From: Tropicimonas marinistellae
GTDB lineage: Bacteria > Pseudomonadota > Alphaproteobacteria > Rhodobacterales > Rhodobacteraceae
Direction: 5' to 3'
DNA: 64,000 nucleotides
Assembly: GCF_001509585.1 (NCBI RefSeq)
Contig: NZ_LNCI01000007.1
Location: forward strand, 310,001 to 374,000
The notes below the pieces were generated by a model. It saw nothing but the letters and a program-made list of their open reading frames with translations, did no database searches and had not been told where the DNA came from. Shown here in pieces: positions 52,721 to 62,016 of this stretch; position 1 is the stretch's first letter, and every line of letters begins with the position of its first letter. A program made the translations under genes and the position numbers.

Positions 52721-52904
52721 CGCGCCCTCCCTCGCACCGATCGCCTCAAATGTGCAATAAATACCCCATTATGTCTATTCCAACCCGGCGATGGCCGTTT
52801 GTACGCTATGTGGCAAGCTCCAACCCCGATTGAACGAGGGCAAGAGGGCCGCAGAAGACGCGCGAAGAACGCGTCGGATTCACTGAAGACCAGGGAGGAC
52901 ATCC

Positions 52905-54143
52905 ATGAAAACCAAAAGGACCGCTGTGACTCGCGCGTTGTGGCGATTCACGAGCGCTATCGGAGTCGCGGCGATTGCCGCCTTCGGCGTGACTGAGAGC
53001 CATGCGGCAGACGACAAGACCAGCATCACCATCGGGTATGCCGTGTCCAAATCCGGACCCAATGCTGGTGGCGCCGACATGACGGTGACCCCGAACTACG
53101 AACTCTGGGTAAACGAAGTCAACGAAGCCGGCGGAATCAAGCTGCCGGACGGGAGCCAATTGCCGATCGAGGTCGTCGAGTACGACGATCGATCCTCCGC
53201 CGAAGAGGTGGTGCGTGCCGTCGAGCGTTTGGCCACCCAGGACGAAGTCGATTTCATCCTTCCGCCATGGGGCACGGGCTTCAACCTCGCCGTCGCCCCT
53301 CTGATGGCGAAGTTCGGCTATCCGCACCTTGCCGGAGCCGCGGTGACCGACAAGGCGCCTGAATTCGTCGAGAGATGGGATACCAGCTTCTGGTTCATGG
53401 GCGGTGGCGGAGACTATACCAGTGCGCTCGCAGACATCCTTGTGCAGGCTCGCGACGCCGGGACGATCAACAACAAGGTGGCAATGATCTCAGTCGCCGA
53501 TGGCTTCGGCATCGACCTCGTCAACGCGGCCCGCCCCGACCTCGAAGCGGCGGGCATGGAAATCGCCTATGACAAGGCGTTCCCGCCCCAGACATCGGAT
53601 TTCGCAACGATCCTGAACGAAGCCGAGGCAACCGGTGCGGACAGTTTCATCGCCTTTTCCTATCCGCCGCACACCTTCGCGCTCACGAAGCAGGCACAGG
53701 TCGCCAACTACAGCCCGCCCGTTTTCTACCTCGGCGTGGGTGCCGGCTTCCCGGTTTATTCCGATATCTCCAGCGGCAAGATGGAAGGCGTGATGAGCCT
53801 CGGCGGGATCGACCCCAACAACGAGCTGAACGCCGCCTATCGTGCCAAGCATCAGGAGGTGATCGGGCGGGCACCGGACTACTGGGGCAGCGTGCTGATC
53901 TACGCCAGCCTCCAGATGCTCCAACAGGCGATTGAAAGGGTCGGGCTCGACCGCGCGGCGGTGACGGAGGAACTCTCAACCGGGACCTTCGAAACCGTTC
54001 TCGGCACCACGAAGCTGGAGGACAACCAGCTGCGCGACATCTGGTGGACCGGCCAATGGCAGGACGGCACTTTCGTAGCCGTTGCGCCGGGCGACCGCGC
54101 AGGCGCGGGTTCGGTCGTTCTGCCCAAGCCGGGCTGGCAATAA
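52905..54143 (+). CDS. ABC transporter substrate-binding protein (branched-chain amino acid/aromatic type)
   Basis: A 412-residue periplasmic binding protein of the LivJ/HAAT family. The signal peptide runs to about SHAADDK. The mature part begins ITIGYAVSKSGPNAGGADM and continues WVNEVNEAGGIKLPDG, YDDRSSAEEVVRAVERL and FILPPWGTG. ATG 52905 has a GGGAGG site 7 bp upstream. Family members bind branched-chain amino acids but also aromatic acids such as benzoylformate in Rhodopseudomonas. The downstream enzymes favour an aromatic ligand (inference). Confidence 0.92.
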   Translation: MKTKRTAVTRALWRFTSAIGVAAIAAFGVTESHAADDKTSITIGYAVSKSGPNAGGADMTVTPNYELWVNEVNEAGGIKLPDGSQLPIEVVEYDDRSSAEEVVRAVERLATQDEVDFILPPWGTGFNLAVAPLMAKFGYPHLAGAAVTDKAPEFVERWDTSFWFMGGGGDYTSALADILVQARDAGTINNKVAMISVADGFGIDLVNAARPDLEAAGMEIAYDKAFPPQTSDFATILNEAEATGADSFIAFSYPPHTFALTKQAQVANYSPPVFYLGVGAGFPVYSDISSGKMEGVMSLGGIDPNNELNAAYRAKHQEVIGRAPDYWGSVLIYASLQMLQQAIERVGLDRAAVTEELSTGTFETVLGTTKLEDNQLRDIWWTGQWQDGTFVAVAPGDRAGAGSVVLPKPGWQ

Positions 54144-54151
54144 GACCCGGA

Positions 54152-54180
54152 GGCGGCGGGGCTGGGGATGCCCCGCCGCC
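54152..54180 (+). terminator. Intercistronic hairpin after the binding-protein gene
   Basis: A perfect 11-bp stem, GGCGGCGGGGC / GCCCCGCCGCC, with a 7-nt loop starts 8 bp after the binding-protein stop and lies 54 bp before livH. It is probably a partial terminator or mRNA 3'-end stabiliser that raises binding-protein levels. Confidence 0.75.
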
Positions 54181-54234
54181 ACAACTTCCCAAGCTGCAAC
54201 ATCGCCCAAAGCGGCGAGAACAGAGCCCCAAATC

Positions 54235-55101
54235 ATGTTCGAACACATCGTCAATGGCCTTGTACTGGGCGGAACCTACGCGCTCATCGCCATGGGCCTG
54301 ACCATGCAGTACGGGATCGCGAGGATCATGAACCTCGCCTTCGGCGATACGATCATCGTCGCCTGTTTCGGCACCTACCTGCTGGTCTCCGCTTTCGCAT
54401 TGAGCCCGCTATTGGCGCTGCTCATCCTCGTCCCCGGTGCCTTTGTCTTCAGCTATGCCGTGTTCCTCGCTCTGATGCAGCCGCTCGTGGCCCGCGCACC
54501 GAACCGCGAGGCCCTGGAGGTCGACTCAATCCTCGTCACCTTTGGCCTGCTTTTCGTAATCCAAGGCATATTGCTGGTGATATTCGGCGGTGCCTACACC
54601 AGCTACTCCTACCTCAATGTCGGCGTGAACGTGCTGGGAACGACTGTGTCCGCCAACCGCCTGCTCGCCTTCGTCATGGCGCTCGTATTCGGCGGCGCAC
54701 TCATGTTCGTGTTGTTCCGAACGCGGTGGGGGATGATGCTGCGTGCGGTTGAACTCGCGCCAGAGAGCGCGCCGCTCTACGGAATCGACGTGGACCGCGT
54801 CGCGCGCTATGCCTTCGCCGTCGGTGGCGCACTCGCGGCATCCGGGGGCGTCGTTGTCTCGATGTACCAGACCTTCACAGCAACGGCGGGTGTCGTCTTC
54901 ACCATGAAAGCGCTGATTGTCGTTATCCTGGGCGGCAAGGGGAGCCTGATCGGCGCGCTCATTGCCGGGATTGTGCTTGGGATCGTGGAAACGCTGGTCG
55001 CGGCCTACATCGACCCGGGGCTAACGCTTGCGGCGACCTATGCGGTCTTCCTCGCTATCCTGCTTTTCCGCCCGACCGGGCTGTTCGGAAGCGCGGCCTG
55101 A
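54235..55101 (+). CDS. livH: Branched-chain-type ABC transporter permease (LivH family)
   Basis: A 288-residue inner-membrane permease beginning MFEHIVNGLVLGGTYALIAM. Family stretches are YGIARIMNLAFGD and VFTMKALIVVILGGKGSLIG. ATG 54235 is supported by this typical start; the upstream in-frame extension covers the hairpin and is rejected. It pairs with LivM encoded 3 bp downstream. Confidence 0.94.
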   Translation: MFEHIVNGLVLGGTYALIAMGLTMQYGIARIMNLAFGDTIIVACFGTYLLVSAFALSPLLALLILVPGAFVFSYAVFLALMQPLVARAPNREALEVDSILVTFGLLFVIQGILLVIFGGAYTSYSYLNVGVNVLGTTVSANRLLAFVMALVFGGALMFVLFRTRWGMMLRAVELAPESAPLYGIDVDRVARYAFAVGGALAASGGVVVSMYQTFTATAGVVFTMKALIVVILGGKGSLIGALIAGIVLGIVETLVAAYIDPGLTLAATYAVFLAILLFRPTGLFGSAA

Positions 55102-55104
55102 CAG

Positions 55105-56019
55105 ATGCCTACCTACGCCTCCCTTGCCCTCGTCGCCGTCGCCGTGTCGACCCTCGCCGCGGCACCGTTCTATCTCAGCGACTACGGAGTCGGCCTTCTG
55201 ATCGGTATGTCCGGATACGTGACCCTGGCGACCGCCTGGGCCCTTTTCTCCGGGCCGACCCGCTACGTCTCACTCGCCACCGTCGCCTTCTTCGGCATCG
55301 GCGCCTACACGGTCGCCGTCTTCAGCGAAACGCTGCCCTATCCGCTCGTCTTGCTGCTCGCAGCGGCGATTGGCGGCACGGTGGCCGCTGTCGTCGGGTT
55401 GTCGACGCTGCGGCTCGCCGGGGTGTATTTCGTGATCTTCACCTTTGGCCTCGCCGAACTCGTGCGCCAGACCGTCACCTGGTGGGAGGTGAACATCACC
55501 GGCACACTCGGCCGCTACATCTTTCTGCCCTTCGAAGGGCGTCACATCTACTGGCAACTCCTCGCTCTGCTAACCGTGACTATGCTCATTGGCTGGCTGA
55601 TCGGTCGCAGCCGGATTGGTCTGGCACTAAAGGCCATTGGCGACGACGAGGCTGTTGCCGCCCATGCCGGAATCGACGTGACGCGTACCAAGCTCGTTCT
55701 CTTCGTGCTGAGCGCCACGATCATAACGCTTGTCGGCGCGATACAGGCACCGCGCTGGACCTATATTGAGCCTTCCATCGTGTTCAACCCGACAGTCTCT
55801 TTCCTGACGCTTATCATGGCGCTGCTCGGCGGTCCGATGCGGCTCTGGGGTCCGATGGTGGGTGCGGTCCCGCTCTTTCTCCTGTTCGAGTGGCTTTCGG
55901 CCAACTTCCCCAACCATTTCTCGATCTTCCTTGGGCTTCTGTTCATCCTGATCGTCTTCGTTATGCCGAATGGCGTATTGGCAAAGCTTGAGGGCATTCG
56001 GAAAGGGGCGGCGCAATGA
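55105..56019 (+). CDS. livM: Branched-chain-type ABC transporter permease (LivM family)
   Basis: A 304-residue membrane protein with about nine helices. Typical features are GPTRYVSLATVAFFGIGAYT, LRLAGVYFVIFTFGLAELVR and IGDDEAVAAHAGIDVTRTKL, the ATPase-contact loop. Its stop overlaps the LivG start by 4 bp. Confidence 0.94.
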   Translation: MPTYASLALVAVAVSTLAAAPFYLSDYGVGLLIGMSGYVTLATAWALFSGPTRYVSLATVAFFGIGAYTVAVFSETLPYPLVLLLAAAIGGTVAAVVGLSTLRLAGVYFVIFTFGLAELVRQTVTWWEVNITGTLGRYIFLPFEGRHIYWQLLALLTVTMLIGWLIGRSRIGLALKAIGDDEAVAAHAGIDVTRTKLVLFVLSATIITLVGAIQAPRWTYIEPSIVFNPTVSFLTLIMALLGGPMRLWGPMVGAVPLFLLFEWLSANFPNHFSIFLGLLFILIVFVMPNGVLAKLEGIRKGAAQ

Positions 56020-56744
56020 CGCTGCAACTGGAAGTCGCAAACCTGCAGAAGCGGTTCGGTGGACTCGTGGCGGTGAACGATGTCAATTTCAGCTTGCAGG
56101 CAGGAGAGATCGTCGGACTGCTCGGGCCAAACGGATCTGGCAAGACGACTGTGCTCAATATGATCTCCGGCGCGCTACAGGCCGATGGGGGGCGTGTCGT
56201 TTTTCGCGGAACCGAACTCACGCGGCAAAAGCCACACCGGATCGCGCAGCATGGCGTTGCACGAACGTTCCAGCTCGTGCGGCCGCTACCAACCCTGACA
56301 GTGGCCGAGAACGTACTCGTCTCCTTCGCCTTCGGCCGTTACCGCCACTGGGGGCGTGAGGCGGAGAAACTGGTCGAAGAAAAGCTTGAATTCGTCGGGC
56401 TTGAAGGGCGTGGCCGGGAACGCGTTGGCAACTTGACATATATCGACCAGAAACGCATGGAACTTGCCCGGGCTTTGGCCTCCGAACCGAGCCTTCTTTT
56501 GCTCGACGAGTGGCTGGCCGGGCTTAACCCAAGCGAGCTGAAGACTGGTATCGAGCTTGTGCAGCATCTCCAGGGCGCCGGAATTACCATCCTGCTCGTC
56601 GAACATATCATGGAGGCTGTTCGCGCCCTTTGTACGCGCTGCATTGTCATGAACGCCGGCCAGATCATCGCCAGCGGCCCAAGTGCCGAGGTGCTGCAAC
56701 AAAAAGAGGTGATCCTCGCCTACTTGGGGGACGATCATGCTTGA
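56016..56744 (+). CDS. livG: ABC transporter ATP-binding protein (LivG family)
   Basis: A 242-residue ATPase. The Walker A is GLLGPNGSGKTTVLN. The signature region is degenerate: LTYIDQKRMELARAL replaces the usual LSxGQQ, as in many LivG proteins where it is variable. Walker B is SLLLLDEWLAGL, with Trp in place of the usual Pro after Glu, and the H-loop is ILLVEHIMEAV. It powers the transporter with LivF, whose start it overlaps by 8 bp. Confidence 0.92.
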   Translation: MTLQLEVANLQKRFGGLVAVNDVNFSLQAGEIVGLLGPNGSGKTTVLNMISGALQADGGRVVFRGTELTRQKPHRIAQHGVARTFQLVRPLPTLTVAENVLVSFAFGRYRHWGREAEKLVEEKLEFVGLEGRGRERVGNLTYIDQKRMELARALASEPSLLLLDEWLAGLNPSELKTGIELVQHLQGAGITILLVEHIMEAVRALCTRCIVMNAGQIIASGPSAEVLQQKEVILAYLGDDHA

Positions 56745-57450
56745 GTTGAAGCAGGTGACCGTCCGCTACGACAAGCACCTTGCGGTCGACGGGGTAGGGT
56801 TCTCCGTGGCCAAGGGCGAAACCGTCGTCATCCTCGGCGCCAACGGTGCCGGAAAATCCTCGTTGTTGAAGGCGATGGCGGGGGTCGTCGCGCCGGAAGC
56901 GGGGTCGCAGATAGCGCTCGACGGCACGTCGTTGGTTGGACGCAAGGCGCATGAAGTCACCAATGCGGGCATCGCGCTGGTCCCCGAGGGGCGCGGCGTG
57001 GTGGGGCTCATGACGGTGGAGGAAAACCTGCGCCTCGGCGCCACGCCGCCGCGCGCCCGTCATGACGAAGCCGCGCGGATGACGCAGGTCTTCGAGATCT
57101 TCCCGCGGCTGAAGGAACGCCGCGATCAACTCGTCCACACGATGTCGGGCGGCGAACAGCAAATGGTCGCCGTTGGCCGGGCGATGATGTCTAACCCGGA
57201 CTACCTGTTGCTCGACGAGCCGAGCCTTGGTCTCGCACCCATCGTGGTCACGGACCTGTTCCGGGCGCTCGCCCGGATCAAGCAGACAGGTGTTGGACTG
57301 CTGATCGTGGAGCAAAACGTGCGCGTCAGTCTGCGGCACGCCGATCGCGGTTACCTGCTGGAGGCGGGGCGCATCACCGACGAGGGAAGCGCCGAAGAAC
57401 TCATGAACGACGAAATTGTGCGCCACGCCTTTCTGGGCGGCGATATCTGA
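56737..57450 (+). CDS. livF: ABC transporter ATP-binding protein (LivF family)
   Basis: A 237-residue ATPase. Walker A is VILGANGAGKSSLLKAMAG, the signature is HTMSGGEQQMVAVGRAM and Walker B is YLLLDEPSLGLAP. The D-loop and the switch His/Gln region (LLIVEQNVRVSL) are normal. It is the second ATPase of the LivHMGF-type importer and lies 14 bp upstream of the aldehyde dehydrogenase gene. Confidence 0.94.
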   Translation: MLELKQVTVRYDKHLAVDGVGFSVAKGETVVILGANGAGKSSLLKAMAGVVAPEAGSQIALDGTSLVGRKAHEVTNAGIALVPEGRGVVGLMTVEENLRLGATPPRARHDEAARMTQVFEIFPRLKERRDQLVHTMSGGEQQMVAVGRAMMSNPDYLLLDEPSLGLAPIVVTDLFRALARIKQTGVGLLIVEQNVRVSLRHADRGYLLEAGRITDEGSAEELMNDEIVRHAFLGGDI

Positions 57451-57464
57451 AGAAGGAGACCGCC

Positions 57465-58916
57465 ATGGATGTTCTTGAATTGCTGATTGACGGGATGCAT
57501 GTGCCGTCGGCGGACGGGCGGACCTTCACCCGCACCAATCCGCTCACCGGCGGTGTTGCCACGACAGCCGCCGCCGCAACGCCTGACGATGCCCGCAAGG
57601 CCGCGGATTCCGCCGCGCGCGCATTCCCCGAATGGTCGGAAACAGGCCCCGGAGAGCGACGGGCCCTGCTCCTGGCGGCGGCGGATAACCTGCAGTCGCG
57701 TAGCGCCGAGATCGCTGCGGCCATGGCCGAGGAAATAGGTGCGACGGTTGCCTGGGCCGGGTTCAACGTGCGGCTCGCCTCCGACATGCTGCGCGAAGCG
57801 GCCGCCATGACGACAATGGTCCGGGGCGACATCATTCCCTCGAACCGGCCGGGAAGCATGGCCATGGCAATGCGCCAGCCGGTCGGGGTCGTGCTGTCTA
57901 TTGCGCCGTGGAACGCGCCGGTCATCCTCGGCGTGCGTTCCATCGCCATGCCGTTGGCCTGTGGCAACACCGTTGTGATGAAAAGCTCCGAGATTTCGCC
58001 GCGCACACATGCGTTGATGGTCGAGGCAGTCCAGGGCGCGGGCCTGCCGCCGGGGGTTTTGAACGTGATCTCCAATGCACCCGAGGATGCCGGATCGGTG
58101 GTGGAGGCGCTGATCGAACACGCGGCCGTGCGGCGGGTGAATTTTACCGGCTCCACCAGGGTCGGCCGGATCATCGCCGAGCTGTCGGCGCGTCACCTGA
58201 AACCCGCACTGCTGGAACTGGGCGGCAAGGCTCCGATGATTGTCCTCGACGACGCCGACCTGGACGCCGCCGTCGCTGCGGCCGCTTTCGGAGCCTATAT
58301 GAACCAGGGTCAGATCTGCATGTCGACCGAACGCTTGATCGTCGATGAGAAAGTCGCCGACGCCTTCGTCGAGAAACTCGCGGAAAAGGTTCGGAGCCTC
58401 GATGTCGGCGACCCGCGCGAAGGAAACACAGCACTCGGGTGCCTGGTCGACCAGGGCGCCGCGGACCGGATCGGTGCGCTGATCAGGGATGCCACCGAAA
58501 AGGGGGCCACCGTCGTTGCCGGCGGGCAAATAAATGGTGTTCTGATGGAGGCGACGCTACTCGACAACGTCTCGCCGGCAATGCGCCTCTACAACGAGGA
58601 GAGCTTCGGCCCAACGGCATCGGTCGTGCGCGTCGGTAGCATCGACGAGGCCGTGCGTGTCGCAAACGACACCGAATACGGGCTTTCGGCGAGCGTTTTC
58701 GGGCGCGATGTGCCGCGTGCGCTGTCGGTCGCGAAACGCATCGAATCCGGTATGTGCCACATCAACGGGCCGACGGTTCACGACGAAGCGCAGATGCCCT
58801 TCGGTGGCGTCAAGGACTCCGGCTATGGCCGGTTCGGGGGGACCGCCGGGATTTCAGAGTTCACCGAGCTTCGCTGGATCACGATCCAGGAAGGAATCCC
58901 GCACTACCCGATCTAG
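57465..58916 (+). CDS. Aldehyde dehydrogenase (aromatic/benzaldehyde-type)
   Basis: A 483-residue aldehyde dehydrogenase. Blocks are LSIAPWNAPVILGVRSIAMP, NFTGSTRVGRIIAE, LLELGGKAPMIVL (Glu) and GAYMNQGQICMSTERLIV (Cys). The APWNAPVILG variant and overall pattern resemble vanillin, salicylaldehyde and benzaldehyde dehydrogenases. ATG 57465 has an AAGGAG site. It is cotranscribed with the ABC importer and a short-chain dehydrogenase. Confidence 0.9.
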   Translation: MDVLELLIDGMHVPSADGRTFTRTNPLTGGVATTAAAATPDDARKAADSAARAFPEWSETGPGERRALLLAAADNLQSRSAEIAAAMAEEIGATVAWAGFNVRLASDMLREAAAMTTMVRGDIIPSNRPGSMAMAMRQPVGVVLSIAPWNAPVILGVRSIAMPLACGNTVVMKSSEISPRTHALMVEAVQGAGLPPGVLNVISNAPEDAGSVVEALIEHAAVRRVNFTGSTRVGRIIAELSARHLKPALLELGGKAPMIVLDDADLDAAVAAAAFGAYMNQGQICMSTERLIVDEKVADAFVEKLAEKVRSLDVGDPREGNTALGCLVDQGAADRIGALIRDATEKGATVVAGGQINGVLMEATLLDNVSPAMRLYNEESFGPTASVVRVGSIDEAVRVANDTEYGLSASVFGRDVPRALSVAKRIESGMCHINGPTVHDEAQMPFGGVKDSGYGRFGGTAGISEFTELRWITIQEGIPHYPI

Positions 58917-58925
58917 GAGCCGGTC

Positions 58926-59693
58926 ATGAATGACCTTCACGGCAAGCACTGCATCATCACAGGCGGCGCCGGGAGTATCGGCCTCGCCGCAGCAAAATTG
59001 CTCCGCGCGCAGGGTGCGCGGATTGCCCTTGTAGACTTGGATCGTGCCGCGCTTGAAGCGGCTGCCGCGCGGGCATTCGGTGCGCAAACCGACGGGATCG
59101 CACTGCTTGCAGCCGATGTGTCACGGGAAGACGAGGTCGAGCGCTGTGTGGGAGATGCAGTTTCCCGCTTCGGGCAAATCTCGGTGCTCTTCAGTAACGC
59201 GGGCAATTTCGGGGCGGTGGCGCCCATCGAAACCTATCCCACCGATGTGTTCGAACAGGTGTGGCGCGTCCATGTTCTCGGCGCTTTCCTGACAGCAAAA
59301 CACGCGGTGCCGCACATGCAGAGCGGCGGTAGCATCATCATTACCTCAAGTGTCGCCGGCACCCGGGGCGATCCCGGCGTCTATGGCTATATCACGGCCA
59401 AGCACGCTCAGACCGGGTTGATGCGCTGCCTCGCCAAGGAGTTGGCACCGCGCGGTATCCGGGTCAATACAATCAACCCCGGACCGATCGACAACGCATT
59501 CCAGAAGCGCGTTGAGGACGGGCTGGGCGCCGAGATCGGGCGCGATGGAACAGAGTTCTTTAACGAGATCATCCCCATGCACCGTCACGGCACGCCCGAG
59601 GAAATCGCGCGTTCCGTGCTCTATCTCGCGTCGGATCAATCCAGCTTCACGACAGGGATTCAGCTGGGGGTCGACGGCGGGATGAGCGCCTGA
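58926..59693 (+). CDS. Short-chain dehydrogenase/reductase (SDR)
   Basis: A 255-residue classical SDR. The cofactor motif is IITGGAGSIGLAAAKLL, the structural motif is FSNAGNFG, and the active site is ITSSVAG (Ser) with GVYGYITAKHA (YxxxK). A DLD at the end of strand 2 points to NAD preference. It probably oxidises an alcohol on the aromatic side chain. Its stop is 8 bp from the end of the convergent cupin gene. Confidence 0.9.
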   Translation: MNDLHGKHCIITGGAGSIGLAAAKLLRAQGARIALVDLDRAALEAAAARAFGAQTDGIALLAADVSREDEVERCVGDAVSRFGQISVLFSNAGNFGAVAPIETYPTDVFEQVWRVHVLGAFLTAKHAVPHMQSGGSIIITSSVAGTRGDPGVYGYITAKHAQTGLMRCLAKELAPRGIRVNTINPGPIDNAFQKRVEDGLGAEIGRDGTEFFNEIIPMHRHGTPEEIARSVLYLASDQSSFTTGIQLGVDGGMSA

Positions 59694-59701
59694 CACCGCG
59701 C

Positions 59702-60235
59702 TCAGCGGAACAGCGTCTCGACATAGCCCGCGCCGATCCCGACCGCGGCGAAATGCTTGCGACAGAGTTCGATGTAATTGTGCACATCGAAGTAGCCATC
59801 CGCCTCGCCGTTCTCATCAAGCCAGATTAGTGGCCCCGTCACCTTGAAGTGTACCTTCATCGGGTCTTCGTGTTCATACGCGACAAGCGTGTGGCCCTCG
59901 CCGGGGGTCTCGTAGACGAAATCGCCCGCTGTGGCGATCCAGTCGTGCTCCAGATACCCCCACTTCCCGGAAATCGTGTAGGCGAATACCTCGTGAGGGT
60001 GGTAGTGCCGGTTTACCAGCCCGGCAGACTTCGCCATGAGAACGTCGCACCACATGTTGCGCGCGGGCGAGATCCACACCGGCCGCGAGAAGACCGTCTC
60101 GGTGAATGGCACGTAGTATCGTTCGTCGTCATCCGCGATATTCGGAAGATAGACCTCCGGCGCCGCGTCCTCTTGAAAGACCTTGGAAATCGGCTTTATC
60201 CCGCGCCAGAACTCGGTGCCTTCACTCGTCGTCAT
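59702..60235 (-). CDS. Cupin protein of the 2,4'-dihydroxyacetophenone dioxygenase family
   Basis: A 177-residue single-domain cupin. Metal-ligand region: VNRHYHPHEVFAYTISGKWG (His, His and Glu), with the second cupin motif TPGEGHTLVAYEHEDPM. The characterised family member cleaves a C-C bond in 2,4'-dihydroxyacetophenone, giving 4-hydroxybenzoate and formate. ATG 60235 is preferred to ATG 60244 because AAGGA directly touches the first but is well spaced from the second. It is in the same direction as, and 62 bp downstream of, a ThDP-enzyme gene. Confidence 0.78.
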   Translation of the reverse strand: MTTSEGTEFWRGIKPISKVFQEDAAPEVYLPNIADDDERYYVPFTETVFSRPVWISPARNMWCDVLMAKSAGLVNRHYHPHEVFAYTISGKWGYLEHDWIATAGDFVYETPGEGHTLVAYEHEDPMKVHFKVTGPLIWLDENGEADGYFDVHNYIELCRKHFAAVGIGAGYVETLFR

Positions 60236-60297
60236 GATGTCCATTCCTTGTGTGGGTTACTTGACGCTACTGGACGGGCGCCTCAGCCAGGCGCACC

Positions 60298-62016
60298 TCA
60301 ATGCGGTGTCTCCCGCGCGATAGAGATATTGAGCAGCACCTGACGTTTTTCCCCGGTGGCCACTGCAATCGCCCTGTCGAGCGCGGCCGGAAGGTCGGCG
60401 CCTTCGGTGACAGATTCCGTGTAGGCCCGGCTGGCTTGCGCGGTCAGGGTGAAATCGGGGCTCGGTTGCAGCGCGGTCAGCGGAACTTCGTTCGCCCGCC
60501 CGGCATGGCCCTCACGATACATGCCCTGAACGGAGTGGCGCACGGCGCCCCACTCCTCGTTGTTCAGCACGAGGACAATCACCGGCAGAGCCAACGCCTC
60601 GGCAACCAGGTGGCACGCGGTCGGGTTCGAGAACATGTAGCTGCCGTCACCCATCGTGGCGACCACCAAGCGATCACGATCGGCCAGTTGCGCGCCCAGG
60701 GCCGCGGGCAGCCCCCAGCCAAGGCCGCCCGAATGCGGCTCCTGAAAATAACTGAGATGATCCTCCAGATCGAGTGGGATCAGCGGGCAGCCGAGTTCAT
60801 GAAAGACACTGGCCTTACGCCCCTTGATCGCACGCCCGAGGCAGAGCGAGACCCACTCCTTCGTCATCGGCCCGGTGGCGCCTTTCGCTGCCCGCTCAAG
60901 CGCGGCGGTGCGGTTCGACGCCGCCAGCGACGCAATCCGCGCGCGGCGCGCGGCAACCGCTTGCACGTCCTTCGGAAAACCCCGCATGGCATCTATCAGG
61001 GCGCACACACCCGTCGCAGTTTCGCCGGCGAGTGTTATGTCCGCCCGGAAATTCCGCACCGGCGTGCGGGAGAATAGAGGATCCGGTCCGAGTTGGATGA
61101 CGTTTGCATCCGGCCGCGGCGATACCTTGTCGGGCCACCAGGGCGCGAGGCTGTTGATCACGAGCACGACGTCGGCATCCGCAAGCAATGCGTCGGGCGA
61201 AGCACCCACTTGCATCGGATGTGTCAACGGAACCGCGACCTGGTTGGACCAGTAGTGCGACAGTGGGATCGCCCAGTCGTCCAGAAATCCGGAGAGCGCA
61301 TCGAATGCATCCTGGCTGCCGGCGCCACGTTGCGCGATAATCAGCGGCGCTTTCGCTCCGGCCAAAAGCTCGGCCGCACGCGCAAGTGCCGCCGGCTCAG
61401 GTGCTGTCAGGACAGGGGCCATGGAAGAGGAACTGTCAATACCCTCTGACGGCGCCTCTTCGGCCAAAACCTCGCGCGGCAGGCTGAGGTACACGGGACC
61501 CTTCGGCGTCGAATTGGCAATCGCCCAGCCTCGGTCGAGCAACTCCGCGACCTGTTCGGGAAACCGGAGTTCGTAGTCCCATTTCGTGGCTTCCCGCACC
61601 AGGGCGGTCTGGTCGAACATCTCCTGCCCCCACCCGATAGGGACCGTGCGCGCACCGAACCGGCCCTGCTCCATTACCGGCGTGCGGCCCGACATCAGCA
61701 ACATCGGGACATGGTCGCAGTGGGCATTGATCGCGCCGGTCGCACCGTTGGAGAGGCCGACATTGGTATGCAACATGACTGCCTGCGACCGCCCGGAGAT
61801 CTGATAGTAGCCATGTGCCATACTCACCGCGGCATGCTCGTGCGGAACTGTGACGGCGACGGGCAAATCCACACCCCTTGCCCTCGCATCGATCAGGCCC
61901 TCGATGACCGGCGGGAAATCCGTCCCGGAATTGGCAAAGACGTACTCGACGCCCAATGCCTTGAGCTTACCGAACAGGGAACCTCCCGCGCTCAACCTTT
62001 GAGCATCGCCACGCAT
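60298..62016 (-). CDS. Thiamine-diphosphate enzyme (acetolactate synthase/benzoylformate decarboxylase-like)
   Basis: A 572-residue three-domain ThDP enzyme. The N-terminal domain carries the catalytic Glu in VPHEHAAVSMAHGYY and an RFGARTVP stretch. The C-terminal ThDP-binding motif runs from MGDGSYMFSNPTACHL to VLVLNNEEWG (GDG to NN). ATG 62016 has GGAGGGG upstream. Related proteins decarboxylate aromatic 2-oxo acids or form C-C bonds. With the aldehyde dehydrogenase and SDR nearby, an aryl-glyoxylate decarboxylase is plausible (inference); acetolactate synthase itself is less likely because no regulatory subunit is adjacent. Confidence 0.83.
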   Translation of the reverse strand: MRGDAQRLSAGGSLFGKLKALGVEYVFANSGTDFPPVIEGLIDARARGVDLPVAVTVPHEHAAVSMAHGYYQISGRSQAVMLHTNVGLSNGATGAINAHCDHVPMLLMSGRTPVMEQGRFGARTVPIGWGQEMFDQTALVREATKWDYELRFPEQVAELLDRGWAIANSTPKGPVYLSLPREVLAEEAPSEGIDSSSSMAPVLTAPEPAALARAAELLAGAKAPLIIAQRGAGSQDAFDALSGFLDDWAIPLSHYWSNQVAVPLTHPMQVGASPDALLADADVVLVINSLAPWWPDKVSPRPDANVIQLGPDPLFSRTPVRNFRADITLAGETATGVCALIDAMRGFPKDVQAVAARRARIASLAASNRTAALERAAKGATGPMTKEWVSLCLGRAIKGRKASVFHELGCPLIPLDLEDHLSYFQEPHSGGLGWGLPAALGAQLADRDRLVVATMGDGSYMFSNPTACHLVAEALALPVIVLVLNNEEWGAVRHSVQGMYREGHAGRANEVPLTALQPSPDFTLTAQASRAYTESVTEGADLPAALDRAIAVATGEKRQVLLNISIARETPH

